Below the pieces are notes generated by a model, which saw only the letters and a list, made by a program, of their open reading frames with translations, ran no database searches and was not told the DNA's origin. DNA of 64,000 nucleotides from a virus: the IMG/VR virus record IMGVR_UViG_3300009081_000001, positions 1-64,000 of that record, one strand, 5' to 3'. Position 1 is the first letter of the stretch. Each line of letters starts with the position of its first letter. Made by a program: the position numbers and the translations under genes. Shown here one piece after another: positions 39,772 through 47,936 of this stretch.

Positions 39772-39993
39772 ATGAACCAGATGATTTGGAAATTGCGTGA
39801 GATGTTAGTACGGAACACGCAGGAACCCTGGTTGGTGGCAGATACCATGAAGTACATGGCCGAAGTGAAAGAGGCCAACCTTGACGATCTCGCTTGGCTG
39901 CTGGCATCGAATGAGTATGGCTGTCACTACAATGACGTGAAGGGGCTGATTGATCTTCTTTCCAAGTACTTGAGCAAGAAGGAGGAAGGATAG
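39772..39993 (+). CDS. Small helical protein
   Basis: 73 residues, MNQMIWKLREMLVRNTQEPW, behind AGGAGGGAGGGACAGA, directly after a palindrome. Helical throughout, no motif. Confidence 0.65.
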   Translation: MNQMIWKLREMLVRNTQEPWLVADTMKYMAEVKEANLDDLAWLLASNEYGCHYNDVKGLIDLLSKYLSKKEEG

Positions 39994-39994
39994 G

Positions 39995-40144
39995 ATGGAC
40001 AAAAAAGAAGAACACTTGCACGAATGGGAAACCGTGCCCGGTTGGGGCGTCGTCGTTGGCGTGAGCAAGTGCAAAACCTGTGGCAAGGTGAGCAGGACCA
40101 GCGACTTTCCTACGGTTGAGAAGAAACAGCGCAAGGAGGACTAG
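39995..40144 (+). CDS. Small protein with CxxC
   Basis: 49 residues, MDKKEEHLHEWETVPGWGVV then CKTCGKV. ATG behind GGAAGGATAGG. His/Cys pair could bind zinc. Confidence 0.6.
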   Translation: MDKKEEHLHEWETVPGWGVVVGVSKCKTCGKVSRTSDFPTVEKKQRKED

Positions 40145-40146
40145 CC

Positions 40147-41436
40147 ATGCAGTGGATCTACTTTCTTGACCGTGATTGGACGTGGGCCAAGTTTGATGAC
40201 AAGCCGCCAGAAGAGATCCGCAACACCATGAAGGAGCGTTGGGAAGCACGGTGGGGCCGTAAGAAGGAAGCATGGTATATCCAGAAAGAAGTCTCCCCCG
40301 TAGAGATGACCGAGGTTCTTGGACAGCCGCTTGGCGTGGTTGAGGGCCGTGCCCCTACGTCTACCTGGAGGTATTGCATGGAGATCGTTCAGCTTGGCTT
40401 GCCGATGATCGAGGTTCCCGTTTCAGAGATTGTGCCGCCCGTTGTCACCCCCAAGTCTATTTCCGTCGGAAATGGGAATGGACACCTGATTGAGAAGCTG
40501 CGCGTCATGGCCGATAGGATGCAGAAGGAGATTGACGACAAGAACCGGCCCATGACACAGAACCCTACTCCCAAGCGCATGAGGGAGCTTGCCAGTCGTC
40601 GCCACGATGGGGCTAACCTTATGAGAGGACAGGCAGCTATGAGGGCTATGGCCGATGCCCTGGAGATGGGTACTCTGCCTGATATCCTCAAGGACGTGGC
40701 AAAGGGCACCAAGGGCAACATTCTCTCCCTGGTGCACACATTGTGGCGGAGTGATGGCTACTATGAAGGGGGTGATTCTGGAGAGTACGCTGATACCAGT
40801 CCCGAGGGCCAGGCGTTGCAGGCTCTCATCAATGGCACTGGCCCAAGCAAGGAAGCACTTGAGCTTGAGCGCCTGGAGCAGAAGGCAAAGCTGATGGTAG
40901 GGCAGGTGCCGGGATTCTACCCTACACCGAGGGCCATTGTAGAACGACTGATTGAATCCGCCTACCTCTATCCTGATGGACTGACCGTTATCGAGCCCTC
41001 TGCAGGCAGTGGTGCTATTGCTGACGTGATCCGTGAGTTGCATCCTGGGTGCAAGCTGGACGTGTGCGAGTGGAACTCTACGCTATGCAATCTCTTGGAG
41101 AAGAAAGGCCATAGTGTTGTAGGGCAGGATTGTATGGTGCTTGATGGGGTGTGGGACCGGGTTTTGATGAATCCCCCGTTTGAGAATAAGCAGGATCTCA
41201 AACACGTCAAACGCCTCTATGAGAACAATCTTGTACAAGGTGGTGCGTTGGTATCGGTGATGGCTTATAGTGGGCATGATGACATTGCGGAGTGCTTTGA
41301 GTGGATGGAGAAGCGGTTCAGCGGTTGGCTGGATGACAAGGACTGGGATGCCCTACTGTTTCCCCGCGATGCCTTTAAGGAAAGCGGGACTGGTGTTGCT
41401 ACCTGTGGCCTGATTCTACGCAAGAGGGAGGAATGA
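40147..41436 (+). CDS. N6-adenine DNA methyltransferase
   Basis: 429 residues. An N-terminal domain (1-100) of unknown type is linked through the I-S-V-G-N palindrome segment (40459, about residues 105-109) to a helical region and a C-terminal methyltransferase: FYPTPRAIVERLIE, VIEPSAGSGAIADVI (SAM motif) and RVLMNPPFEN (NPPF catalytic motif for adenine amino groups). It may protect phage DNA from restriction or mark it. No nuclease partner is adjacent. Confidence 0.85.
   Translation: MQWIYFLDRDWTWAKFDDKPPEEIRNTMKERWEARWGRKKEAWYIQKEVSPVEMTEVLGQPLGVVEGRAPTSTWRYCMEIVQLGLPMIEVPVSEIVPPVVTPKSISVGNGNGHLIEKLRVMADRMQKEIDDKNRPMTQNPTPKRMRELASRRHDGANLMRGQAAMRAMADALEMGTLPDILKDVAKGTKGNILSLVHTLWRSDGYYEGGDSGEYADTSPEGQALQALINGTGPSKEALELERLEQKAKLMVGQVPGFYPTPRAIVERLIESAYLYPDGLTVIEPSAGSGAIADVIRELHPGCKLDVCEWNSTLCNLLEKKGHSVVGQDCMVLDGVWDRVLMNPPFENKQDLKHVKRLYENNLVQGGALVSVMAYSGHDDIAECFEWMEKRFSGWLDDKDWDALLFPRDAFKESGTGVATCGLILRKREE
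40459..40473. repeat. Palindrome copy 25
   Basis: In the adenine methyltransferase gene, at a domain linker; I-S-V-G-N. Confidence 0.95.
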
Positions 41437-41648
41437 TGACCTTTGACGAGTACGAGAGCGAGGATATTGACTATCTCTGTGACTTGGAGGCAGAGGCCGA
41501 AGTATACGAGCTGTACCGGGACTATCTTGGAGAAGTGAGGAAGAACAATCCCGGTGAAAGCAACGAAGTATGGGAAGAGATGGCACGAGAGATGGCAAGA
41601 GAGGCTTATGCTGATAGCCTCTCACCAGAGTGGAAAGTGAGGTACTAA
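41433..41648 (+). CDS. Small acidic protein
   Basis: 71 residues, overlapping the methyltransferase stop (ATGATGA). Very acidic (TFDEYESEDIDYLCDLEAEA), a composition seen in DNA-mimic anti-restriction proteins, though that role is only a guess. Confidence 0.6.
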   Translation: MMTFDEYESEDIDYLCDLEAEAEVYELYRDYLGEVRKNNPGESNEVWEEMAREMAREAYADSLSPEWKVRY

Positions 41649-41650
41649 CC

Positions 41651-41926
41651 ATGCCCGCATTTGTTACGGTTCACCAGTTGTTGTCGAGCCCGCACGAAAA
41701 GGCATTTCTCAATGTCGAGTCGCCCTTTGGCGGCATTGGAGTATGGGGCTCTACGTACATGAAGCCCACGATTCTGCTCAAGTCTGCGGAGGACAAGGAC
41801 AGCCTCTACTTCATGTTAATGCAGTTCGAGAATGAGGGCTACATGGCGGAGTGGCTTGAGAGTAATAAGAAGCTCTACACCGTGGTTGCCAACGTCGAGA
41901 ATCTCATTTCCGACAAGGAGGACTAA
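41651..41926 (+). CDS. Small hypothetical protein
   Basis: 91 residues from ATG 41651, MPAFVTVHQLLSSPHEKAFL. Alpha/beta. The C-terminus LISDKED contains a degenerate palindrome half-site (ATTTCCGAC) running into the next gene's AAGGAGG. Confidence 0.65.
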   Translation: MPAFVTVHQLLSSPHEKAFLNVESPFGGIGVWGSTYMKPTILLKSAEDKDSLYFMLMQFENEGYMAEWLESNKKLYTVVANVENLISDKED

Positions 41927-41928
41927 CC

Positions 41929-42084
41929 ATGAAGTGTATCATGTGCAACCAGAGAGAAGCAAGGCGGGATAGTACCCTGTGTGACGTGTGCTTTAAGAGG
42001 CCATGGATGGAGCAGATTCATGCTCTGCTGGCCGTTCTGAATGCACAAGCCAAGGTGGCCTGGAAGGAGAAGGGCAATGGGTAG
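41929..42084 (+). CDS. Small zinc-ribbon protein
   Basis: 51 residues. MKCIMCNQREARRDSTLCDVC is a two-CxxC zinc knuckle, then a helix. ATG behind AAGGAGGACTAACC. Confidence 0.65.
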   Translation: MKCIMCNQREARRDSTLCDVCFKRPWMEQIHALLAVLNAQAKVAWKEKGNG

Positions 42085-42286
42085 GATGAAGGAGTTGTAC
42101 ATCGAGGTAGAAGAGTTGGCGTCCAAGCTCTTGATGGACCTGGGCATGGAGCCGGGCACTGTGGCCTATGATGCCTGCTATCCTGGTGTAGTGGAGAGGC
42201 TTACCCGGTGGGTGGACCATACGTTTCTTGCTGCTGGATTTCCGACGGAAACAGTAGGAGCTTTTACCTATTCGGTGGAAGTCTAG
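42077..42286 (+). CDS. Small hypothetical protein
   Basis: 69 residues from ATG 42077 (GGAGAAGGGCA upstream) or 66 from 42086. Helical; the palindrome at 42238 is read G-F-P-T-E-T near the C-terminus. Confidence 0.6.
   Translation: MGRMKELYIEVEELASKLLMDLGMEPGTVAYDACYPGVVERLTRWVDHTFLAAGFPTETVGAFTYSVEV
42238..42252. repeat. Palindrome copy 26
   Basis: Near the C-terminus of the 42077 gene; F-P-T-E. Confidence 0.95.
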
Positions 42287-42328
42287 GCCATTAGGTGGAG
42301 TGGGTGGAGTGGGGAAAGGAAGGATAGA

Positions 42329-42646
42329 ATGGCACGGCTGATTGACTATGAGGGCAAGCTGGCCGTTGATCACGGCTGGCTCACCCGCCAGAATGAACCC
42401 GTCGAGGATAGGTGGTTGTCGGTGTCTAACATCGAGGCCAGCCGCTACCCCGTTGTGGTGGATCGCATTATCGAGTTCACTGGGAACATGGGTCGGGTTT
42501 ACAATCCCAACACAAGCCAGTTCATCTACGTGGATACTACCAACTGGGAGAGCGTTGTGGTCGAGCGGCCCATCAAGAAGCCCCGCAAGGGAAAGGATTA
42601 TGATTGGGTGTGGTCTGTGGGCAAATGGCGAAAGGAGTGGAAATGA
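42329..42646 (+). CDS. Hypothetical protein
   Basis: 105 residues, MARLIDYEGKLAVDHGWLTR, behind AAAGGAAGGATAGA. Beta-rich with a basic end (KKPRKGKDYDW). Overlaps the next gene by 4 bp. Unrecognised. Confidence 0.65.
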   Translation: MARLIDYEGKLAVDHGWLTRQNEPVEDRWLSVSNIEASRYPVVVDRIIEFTGNMGRVYNPNTSQFIYVDTTNWESVVVERPIKKPRKGKDYDWVWSVGKWRKEWK

Positions 42647-42846
42647 GCGAGACACTTGCAGTCTTTCAGACAAAGGTTGGTTCCTGGTTCTACGAACGGT
42701 GTGAGGGCTCTCTTGTCCTAACAGGAGATACAGAGTTTCGCCTTGCTGGAGTCCTGGTATCCATCGTGACAGTCACGAAGAAGCGTATCCTTTGCCAGAA
42801 TAGCAGGGGGTACTATGCCTGGTTCGATAAGGAGGAGATTGCATGA
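42643..42846 (+). CDS. Small hypothetical protein
   Basis: 67 residues from ATG 42643 overlapping the previous stop (ATGA). Beta-rich (FRLAGVLVSIVTVTKKRILC), possibly a small barrel. Confidence 0.6.
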   Translation: MSETLAVFQTKVGSWFYERCEGSLVLTGDTEFRLAGVLVSIVTVTKKRILCQNSRGYYAWFDKEEIA

Positions 42847-43118
42847 GCGAGGTAATTTGCACTTACTGTATCTACCGCACGGATCCCCTGTACTGCTACA
42901 AATACCTTGAGCCTTTGTATCCTACGGCCAGGGAGCTTTGTGCCAAGTTTGCCCCTGCCCCCCGCTGTCCTGTATGCGGGAAAGTGGCAACAGAGCACCC
43001 CGGTCGGCATCGTGACTGGTGTGAGGCCAGGGTATGCAAGAATTGCTATCGCATCCTTGGCTGTAAGAGATGTGCCAACTCAAGCCTCAAATGCCTGTTC
43101 TGTGGAGGTAAAGAATGA
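42843..43118 (+). CDS. Cysteine-rich zinc protein
   Basis: 91 residues with at least twelve cysteines: CTYCIYRTDPLYCYKY, CPVCGKV, CKNCYRILGCKRC, CLFCGGKE. Likely two or three zinc sites. Overlaps both neighbours by 4 bp. Confidence 0.7.
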   Translation: MSEVICTYCIYRTDPLYCYKYLEPLYPTARELCAKFAPAPRCPVCGKVATEHPGRHRDWCEARVCKNCYRILGCKRCANSSLKCLFCGGKE

Positions 43119-43327
43119 ACCAAGCCCAACGGATAGCGAATGAGATATACCGTGAGGCCATGCGCTTTACCATCTGTGCCCTGTGTGGCAGGATATGCCT
43201 GTATACCGTGACCATCAACAATAAGATGGTCTGTGAGTGGTGTGCTGATGCAGCATGGCAAGAAGTGGCAGAGGACAGGCGTGAGCTTGAGGATCAGCGC
43301 CGGGCAGCGCAGAGGGGGATACTGTGA
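43115..43327 (+). CDS. Small zinc-ribbon protein
   Basis: 70 residues. CALCGRICLYTVTINNKMVC and EWC form a treble-clef-like CxxC...CxxC. A charged helical tail follows. Overlaps by 4 bp on both sides. Confidence 0.65.
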   Translation: MNQAQRIANEIYREAMRFTICALCGRICLYTVTINNKMVCEWCADAAWQEVAEDRRELEDQRRAAQRGIL

Positions 43328-43881
43328 AGATTCACGAGCTTGTGGAGTGCAGTATCACGGAGGATGAGCTACTTCGTGCTGCACTAGCAGACCTTGATGA
43401 ATCTACCAAGGGGTGGAAGACAAGGAAGTACAGAGAAGAACACCCCGAGGAAGTGGCGCTAGATGCAGTCTTCCGTGGGTGGTGTGCGGTGCGTGATACC
43501 TACCTGGAAGAGTTGACGTTTGCCCTTTGGGAGCACTATGAGGATAGGGACAGACTCGCCCGCCATGCAGAAGCTATCTTTACTACTGCTGCCAAGCGGT
43601 ATGATGCTGCACCCCTAATCGGTTCAGAGGGCGTGTACTGCAACTTTGACTGTAAGCACTGCCCCCAGGAAGATAGCTGTGATCGAGAGTATGTGAGGGA
43701 TGATCTAGCGTGGACCGCCGCTGGTACGATTGCTATGGTGCTGTTCCTATGGCAAGAGGCGAAAGGAATCCTGCCTTTTCCAGATGAGCCAAGCGACGAG
43801 ACAGTATTGACCTATTACCGCCTGCACCCCAACCTGCAATCAGTGGGGGATATGTACGTGGCACAACCGTCACTCTTTTGA
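43324..43881 (+). CDS. Hypothetical protein with four-cysteine cluster
   Basis: 185 residues, GTG start at 43324. Helical N-terminus (SITEDELLRAALADLDESTK), cluster CNFDCKHCPQEDSC at about 107-120, then a hydrophobic helix (AWTAAGTIAMVLFLWQEA). Its end is followed by a palindrome. Function unknown; a metal- or Fe-S-binding protein is possible. Confidence 0.6.
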   Translation: MKIHELVECSITEDELLRAALADLDESTKGWKTRKYREEHPEEVALDAVFRGWCAVRDTYLEELTFALWEHYEDRDRLARHAEAIFTTAAKRYDAAPLIGSEGVYCNFDCKHCPQEDSCDREYVRDDLAWTAAGTIAMVLFLWQEAKGILPFPDEPSDETVLTYYRLHPNLQSVGDMYVAQPSLF

Positions 43882-43914
43882 GGTTTTAGACTATGGCACA
43901 AATTTTGCAAGTCG

Positions 43915-43929
43915 ATTTCCGACGGAAAT
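43915..43929. repeat. Palindrome copy 27
   Basis: Intergenic, directly before the AGGAGG of 43941. Confidence 0.95.
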
Positions 43930-43940
43930 AGGAGGACAGA

Positions 43941-44312
43941 ATGAAACCGAAAGAGGCACACAAGCTACTGAATGAGTACTTTGCAGACCAGACGGCGTAT
44001 GATCCAGAGATTGGCGAGGCACTTGATACGCTTTACCGCGCTGCCCTGGTGGTGAAACTGTTGGACAAGTGGATGGAGCATGGAGAAGATATTGCCCTAT
44101 CCAAAGACGCCGAGGGGTATTGGGGCCAGATATGGCATGGTGGTATCGAGATGGGCGTAGAGTTTGCCAGTGGGGCTGCAAGTAGCCTTGAGGGTATCAT
44201 GGCGCTGCTGGATGATATGGCTACTCGCTATCTACGGCATGAATGGAAGCCGCCCAAAGAGGATAGCCACCTTGAGTCTGCCTATGAAGACCGGACCTAC
44301 TTTGAAGACTAG
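43941..44312 (+). CDS. Hypothetical helical protein
   Basis: 123 residues, MKPKEAHKLLNEYFADQTAY, behind AGGAGGACAGA and a palindrome. Mostly helical and acidic. Unrecognised. Confidence 0.65.
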   Translation: MKPKEAHKLLNEYFADQTAYDPEIGEALDTLYRAALVVKLLDKWMEHGEDIALSKDAEGYWGQIWHGGIEMGVEFASGAASSLEGIMALLDDMATRYLRHEWKPPKEDSHLESAYEDRTYFED

Positions 44313-44550
44313 TCAGCCACGCCTAGATAGAGGGGTAACGTACTGGCAAGCTTGGGACTCATTCTACAGGATGCTAGGCGAGGCAGAAAACCCCGCCTAT
44401 GTGCTGCAGGGAGGCCCAGGCTTTGGCATTAGGGCTGCTGTGTTTGCCAGTAGGTTTGTCAAACCAGCAGAGGACCAGGGGCTTTATACCGCTATCTACA
44501 ACATCGTGTACAACTTCTTCACTGATGGACCAAGCAAGAGGGAGGGATGA
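44284..44550 (+). CDS. Hypothetical protein
   Basis: 88 residues from ATG 44284, overlapping the previous gene by 29 bp; a TTG at 44302 is an alternative start. Contains TYWQAWDSFYRMLGEAENPA. The start is uncertain. Confidence 0.5.
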   Translation: MKTGPTLKTSQPRLDRGVTYWQAWDSFYRMLGEAENPAYVLQGGPGFGIRAAVFASRFVKPAEDQGLYTAIYNIVYNFFTDGPSKREG

Positions 44551-44778
44551 ATGGATCTATCCAAGCTGTTCATCGTGCGTCACTCTGTTACAGAGTATGT
44601 GTACACCGAGGAGCGTAAGCTGTTCGATGCACAGGGCAAGGGAGAGGGCTATCTACGTGAGTTCTCCTATCCCGTAACAGCGAGGTCGGGCAAGGAGTCT
44701 CAAGATTTGCTGGTGCGTGGCGTGGCAACCTGCACCGCCAGCTTTGGGTTCAATACCTGGATTGACTGGGGGGAATGA
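44551..44778 (+). CDS. Small hypothetical protein
   Basis: 75 residues, MDLSKLFIVRHSVTEYVYTE, behind GGGAGGGATGA. Alpha/beta. Unrecognised. Confidence 0.6.
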   Translation: MDLSKLFIVRHSVTEYVYTEERKLFDAQGKGEGYLREFSYPVTARSGKESQDLLVRGVATCTASFGFNTWIDWGE

Positions 44779-44969
44779 TGTATACCTACAAGGACTTTGC
44801 AACCGGGAAGATGCGGCGTACTAGGGGCGAGTTTGAGCAGTGGTCCGAACCCACTGGGCCACTCAAGGTCAGATACGCCATTTTCAAGAACCCCAAGGGC
44901 CGTGTCTGTGTTCCATCTTACTGCCTAACACCAGAAACTAAGGCAGCAATTCCGTCAGTACCTAGGTAG
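44775..44969 (+). CDS. Small basic protein
   Basis: 64 residues (ATG 44775 or 44778) behind GGGGGGA. MYTYKDFATGKMRRTRGEFE. Last gene before an internal promoter. Confidence 0.55.
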   Translation: MMYTYKDFATGKMRRTRGEFEQWSEPTGPLKVRYAIFKNPKGRVCVPSYCLTPETKAAIPSVPR

Positions 44970-44985
44970 AACCTATGTTTGGGTA

Positions 44986-45014
44986 TTGACAACCGTTCAA
45001 AGGTATGATACAAT
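44986..45014 (+). promoter_or_regulatory. Sigma-70 promoter with flanking operators
   Basis: TTGACA, 17-bp spacer with CCGTTCAA, TACAAT, then GTTCAGAAC. Nearly identical to the promoter at 30834, suggesting duplication or shared control. Confidence 0.85.
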
Positions 45015-45049
45015 GGGCTGTAGTTCAGAACGAGAGAAGGGAGAGCAAG

Positions 45050-45232
45050 ATGAAGTACTTGAGGGTAACAGTCAGGTTCGCAGACAATCCAGAGGCCAAC
45101 TACAGTGAGGTACTGCCTGTGAGTGAGTTGGCCGAGAAGTACCCCGAAGCGTCGTCCATCTTCTGCAATCCCGAGTTCGTTTCCATGCGCTACACTTTGG
45201 ACCTGATGATCGTGGACATTCGGGAGGACTAG
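45050..45232 (+). CDS. Small hypothetical protein
   Basis: 60 residues from ATG 45050 (MKYLRVTVRFADNPEANYSE) behind AGGGAGAGCAAG. Beta-rich, acidic. First gene from the promoter at 44986. Confidence 0.65.
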   Translation: MKYLRVTVRFADNPEANYSEVLPVSELAEKYPEASSIFCNPEFVSMRYTLDLMIVDIRED

Positions 45233-45233
45233 C

Positions 45234-45413
45234 ATGGAAGGGTACAGGTGCCAAGCCCCTAACCAGGAAGTGGAGCAGATTGACGCCGAGATCGTAGCAA
45301 AGATGAAGTGTCGGCGCTGCAAGTCTCAAATGAGATACGAGCCGTGGACCAGGCCGGGTAGTTACGTGGCCTTGGCTGTTTGCCCTAACTGTGGGCGAGA
45401 AGTGGAGTTCTAA
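45234..45413 (+). CDS. Zinc-ribbon protein
   Basis: 59 residues. CRRCKSQMRYEPW...CPNCGREVEF is a CxxC-CxxC ribbon. ATG behind GGGAGGACTAGC. Confidence 0.65.
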   Translation: MEGYRCQAPNQEVEQIDAEIVAKMKCRRCKSQMRYEPWTRPGSYVALAVCPNCGREVEF

Positions 45414-45577
45414 TGAAACCCCTGCAGAACATCATCTTTGGTGATACCCTGAGTCGCATCGTCGGCCCACTGTACATCAAGTGGAACAGCGCCTCATATC
45501 GGTACTACAGCCCCTTTCGCACGGAAAGCGGGAGGCATGGCAGCTTGCAAGTGTGGCGCATTCAGGTATTTTGGTAG
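45413..45577 (+). CDS. Small hypothetical protein
   Basis: 54 residues, ATG sharing one base with the preceding TAA. MKPLQNIIFGDTLSRIVGPL; beta-rich with a basic aromatic end. A GGGCCGG/CCGGCCC hairpin follows (about 45584-45617). Confidence 0.55.
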   Translation: MKPLQNIIFGDTLSRIVGPLYIKWNSASYRYYSPFRTESGRHGSLQVWRIQVFW

Positions 45578-45659
45578 CAGCATCGGGGCCGGGAGTCACC
45601 TTGAGATTTCCGGCCCTGGTACAAATTTTGGGACGGGATTTCAATAGGGGGATGATGGT

Positions 45660-45845
45660 ATGACATGGGAAGAGGCTACAAAATTGGCGGTGCATTGTCC
45701 TGACGCACTCCCGGCGACGTTGACTGTTGAATCAACGTCTGTACCCCGGCCTGACTTGGAATCAGTTTTGATGTGCAAAATCAAAGTGAGGCAGGGAAAA
45801 GAGCCAGATGGTTGTGACCAGGACCACTGCCCCCATTGGCACTAA
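45660..45845 (+). CDS. Small hypothetical protein
   Basis: 61 residues, MTWEEATKLAVHCPDALPAT, ending CDQDHCPHWH (possible metal ligands). The upstream site AGGGGGATGATGGT is moderate. Confidence 0.55.
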   Translation: MTWEEATKLAVHCPDALPATLTVESTSVPRPDLESVLMCKIKVRQGKEPDGCDQDHCPHWH

Positions 45846-45877
45846 GCAACGTTTGTACTTAGAGAGGAAAAGAGACT

Positions 45878-46183
45878 ATGAAGCAAATGTGCGTGGCTAG
45901 GTTCGAGTTTGGCAGTCCATCGCTCACGCTTGTCGAGGTAGTCAAAGAGACGGAGAAGACTATCGTTGTCGGCAAGACAGAGAAGGTGATAGGCTATCTC
46001 TATGTCGGAAGGCGGCTGCTCAAGGATCAATCCGTCTTTGAAACAGAGGTAGAGGCGTTAGCCTGGCTTGTAGATCGGGCTGATGCCCACCGCTTACAGA
46101 GAGAGAAGGATTATAAGGCGGCTGCACAGCAATACCTAGACCTGCGGTTTCTGTTGGCTACCAAAAGAGAGGAACAGGCATGA
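45878..46183 (+). CDS. Hypothetical protein
   Basis: 101 residues behind AGAGAGGAAAAGAGACT. A beta-rich first half (VKETEKTIVVGKTEKVIGYL) and helical second half. Overlaps the next gene by 4 bp. Confidence 0.65.
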   Translation: MKQMCVARFEFGSPSLTLVEVVKETEKTIVVGKTEKVIGYLYVGRRLLKDQSVFETEVEALAWLVDRADAHRLQREKDYKAAAQQYLDLRFLLATKREEQA

Positions 46184-46473
46184 ATACTATCGTTAGGCTG
46201 GAAGATGTTGACTTGTTGTGGGCGTTGGCTGACTATCGTGTGACGGTCAACGATAAGCATGGCCCTCTGTCACTGGATGCGTTCAGCGCATTCATCGCGG
46301 AGCAGCATGAGCTTGAGGTAGGACCGTCCAAGGCTACTCTCTCTAACAGGCTGAATGGCCTCATCAAAGAGGGATACCTGTCGGCGCTGCGAGATGAGGG
46401 CAATGGGCTCTTGACCTTTACGCTGGACCTTACCGATGAGGGTAGAAAGGTGCTGGAGAATGGCAGCGATTGA
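46180..46473 (+). CDS. Winged-helix DNA-binding protein
   Basis: 97 residues. SLDAFSAFIAEQHELEVGPS, ATLSNRLNGLIKEGYLSALR and LTFTLDLTDEGRKVLE give helix-turn-helix, recognition helix and wing as in MarR/PadR-like folds. A phage transcription regulator or part of the replication control. Overlaps the resolvase gene by 14 bp. Confidence 0.65.
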   Translation: MNTIVRLEDVDLLWALADYRVTVNDKHGPLSLDAFSAFIAEQHELEVGPSKATLSNRLNGLIKEGYLSALRDEGNGLLTFTLDLTDEGRKVLENGSD

Positions 46474-47167
46474 CCTGTTTAGTCCACCAGACCTTGAAGA
46501 ACTGGAAGCCCTGCATGGTCCCTTGCATCTGGTGCAGAGTCGGCAGCTTACCGAACAGGAGCAAGAGCAAGCCAGAACAAGGGAACCAAAGCGCAAGCAC
46601 CTGGAAACCAAGCGCAAGAGCGAGGCCATTGTCAAGAGGCAGTGGGCCAGATGGGGAGCAAATCTTGCCAAGGCGCGGGACGACCTTATCACCCTCAAGA
46701 CCGGGCAGCAGGTGCGTGTCTCAAAGGACGTGGATTTCGTGGGTGATATCCCCCTGCGTCTGAATGGGCACGTCTCGACCTATCCCTTGAAGGTGGAGAG
46801 CAAGGGTATCACCCTTGACGCCAAAGGCAGGGGCTCTTTCCCCCTGTCTAACCTGTCTGACAAGGAGCGTCGGTATCTAAGTAACCATCGTGCAGGGGGT
46901 GGGCTGGCCGTGGTGCATCTGTGCTGGTGGCAAGCAGGGGAGTGTGTAGCCTGTCACGTTGTCAACTGGAAGCAGTGGGAGCGGTTGGAGGCGGGGCTAT
47001 CGGCCCTGAGTGATGGGAAGTTTGGGGGTAAGAGCCTGCGGTATCACGCTGACTTGATGTTGCTGGTAGGGTGTGCCGTGGTGAAGGTGCATAGCCGGTG
47101 GGAGTTGGAAGCTGACCATTGGCTGCGTCCCATGCTTGCTAACGGGCAAGCGCCGATGCTGTTTTGA
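46460..47167 (+). CDS. RecU-like PD-(D/E)XK nuclease
   Basis: 235 residues from ATG 46460. A charged helical N-terminus (about 20-60; REPKRKHLETKRKSEAIVKR) precedes a nuclease core: PLKVESKGITLDAKGRGSFP with E-x-K, then LSDKERRYLSNHRAGGGLAVVHLCWW, the pattern of RecU/penicillin-binding-protein-related factor A Holliday junction resolvases. Likely resolves recombination intermediates before packaging. Confidence 0.7.
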   Translation: MAAIDLFSPPDLEELEALHGPLHLVQSRQLTEQEQEQARTREPKRKHLETKRKSEAIVKRQWARWGANLAKARDDLITLKTGQQVRVSKDVDFVGDIPLRLNGHVSTYPLKVESKGITLDAKGRGSFPLSNLSDKERRYLSNHRAGGGLAVVHLCWWQAGECVACHVVNWKQWERLEAGLSALSDGKFGGKSLRYHADLMLLVGCAVVKVHSRWELEADHWLRPMLANGQAPMLF

Positions 47168-47181
47168 TTTCCGTCGGAAAT
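47167..47181. repeat. Palindrome copy 28
   Basis: Shares the last base of the resolvase stop; before the 47196 ribosome site. Confidence 0.95.
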
Positions 47182-47195
47182 AGAGAGGGCTAGAC

Positions 47196-47396
47196 ATGGA
47201 CTATTACATTCGGTTTCTCAAGTCAACCTTTGGCAACGTGCAAGGTGACATCGTGCAACTGGATACCGTAGACGGACAGGATAACGTGTACTACTACGAT
47301 TCCTTTGACCGCTACTGCTACCTTACACCCGAGGAAGAAGGTACGGTATGGGAATGGGCAACAGAGGAAGACTATCGTGCCCAGGAAGAGGAATAG
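47196..47396 (+). CDS. Small acidic hypothetical protein
   Basis: 66 residues, MDYYIRFLKSTFGNVQGDIV, very acidic end (EEEGTVWEWATEEDYRAQEE). ATG behind AGAGAGGGCTAGAC, after a palindrome. Confidence 0.65.
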   Translation: MDYYIRFLKSTFGNVQGDIVQLDTVDGQDNVYYYDSFDRYCYLTPEEEGTVWEWATEEDYRAQEEE

Positions 47397-47406
47397 GGAG
47401 GGCTAG

Positions 47407-47691
47407 ATGTTCTGTGACAAGTGCGACAACAAGGCGACTGTTCACCTATGCGAAGGGTGCGCGGCAGAGCTTGAAGAGACTCTAGAAAGTGACGAGCAGA
47501 CCATTGATGAGTTAGGGAAAGAACTGGAACAGCTACGAGCTACGTTGAAGAGTATCCGCAAGCTGTCAGGTGAAATCTACCAGTGGGTGAAGAGTGGAGA
47601 GGCAGTTAAGACCGATGTTCGTCTCCTGATTCAGACGAACGCGAGGATCATCAATGAGGATGCCCACCAGGCCCTTATAGGGGAGGACTAA
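47407..47691 (+). CDS. Zinc-ribbon coiled-coil protein
   Basis: 94 residues. CDKCDNKATVHLCEGC zinc site, then a coiled coil (ESDEQTIDELGKELEQLRAT). Stop shares a base with the next ATG. Confidence 0.65.
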   Translation: MFCDKCDNKATVHLCEGCAAELEETLESDEQTIDELGKELEQLRATLKSIRKLSGEIYQWVKSGEAVKTDVRLLIQTNARIINEDAHQALIGED

Positions 47692-47936
47692 TGGATCCTG
47701 AACGAATGGCGATTGTAGCAGCAACATTGTCAATCCGTAGACTCACCGATGAGGAGTTGGCGGCTATGAATATTGCCGTGCAACTTGATATGGACCCCCG
47801 CGAAGTCACTGGCTATGACAAGGTATCGGGCTGCTTTACTTGTCTTACTACTAAGGGCTATAGCCCTGCACACGATCTGGTGAAGCAAGCCTTTGCCGAG
47901 GAAGCGGGGCGGCGTTTCTATAAGGAGGGAGCATGA
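47691..47936 (+). CDS. Small hypothetical protein
   Basis: 81 residues, MDPERMAIVAATLSIRRLTD. Helical. Overlaps both neighbours (1 and 4 bp). Confidence 0.65.
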   Translation: MDPERMAIVAATLSIRRLTDEELAAMNIAVQLDMDPREVTGYDKVSGCFTCLTTKGYSPAHDLVKQAFAEEAGRRFYKEGA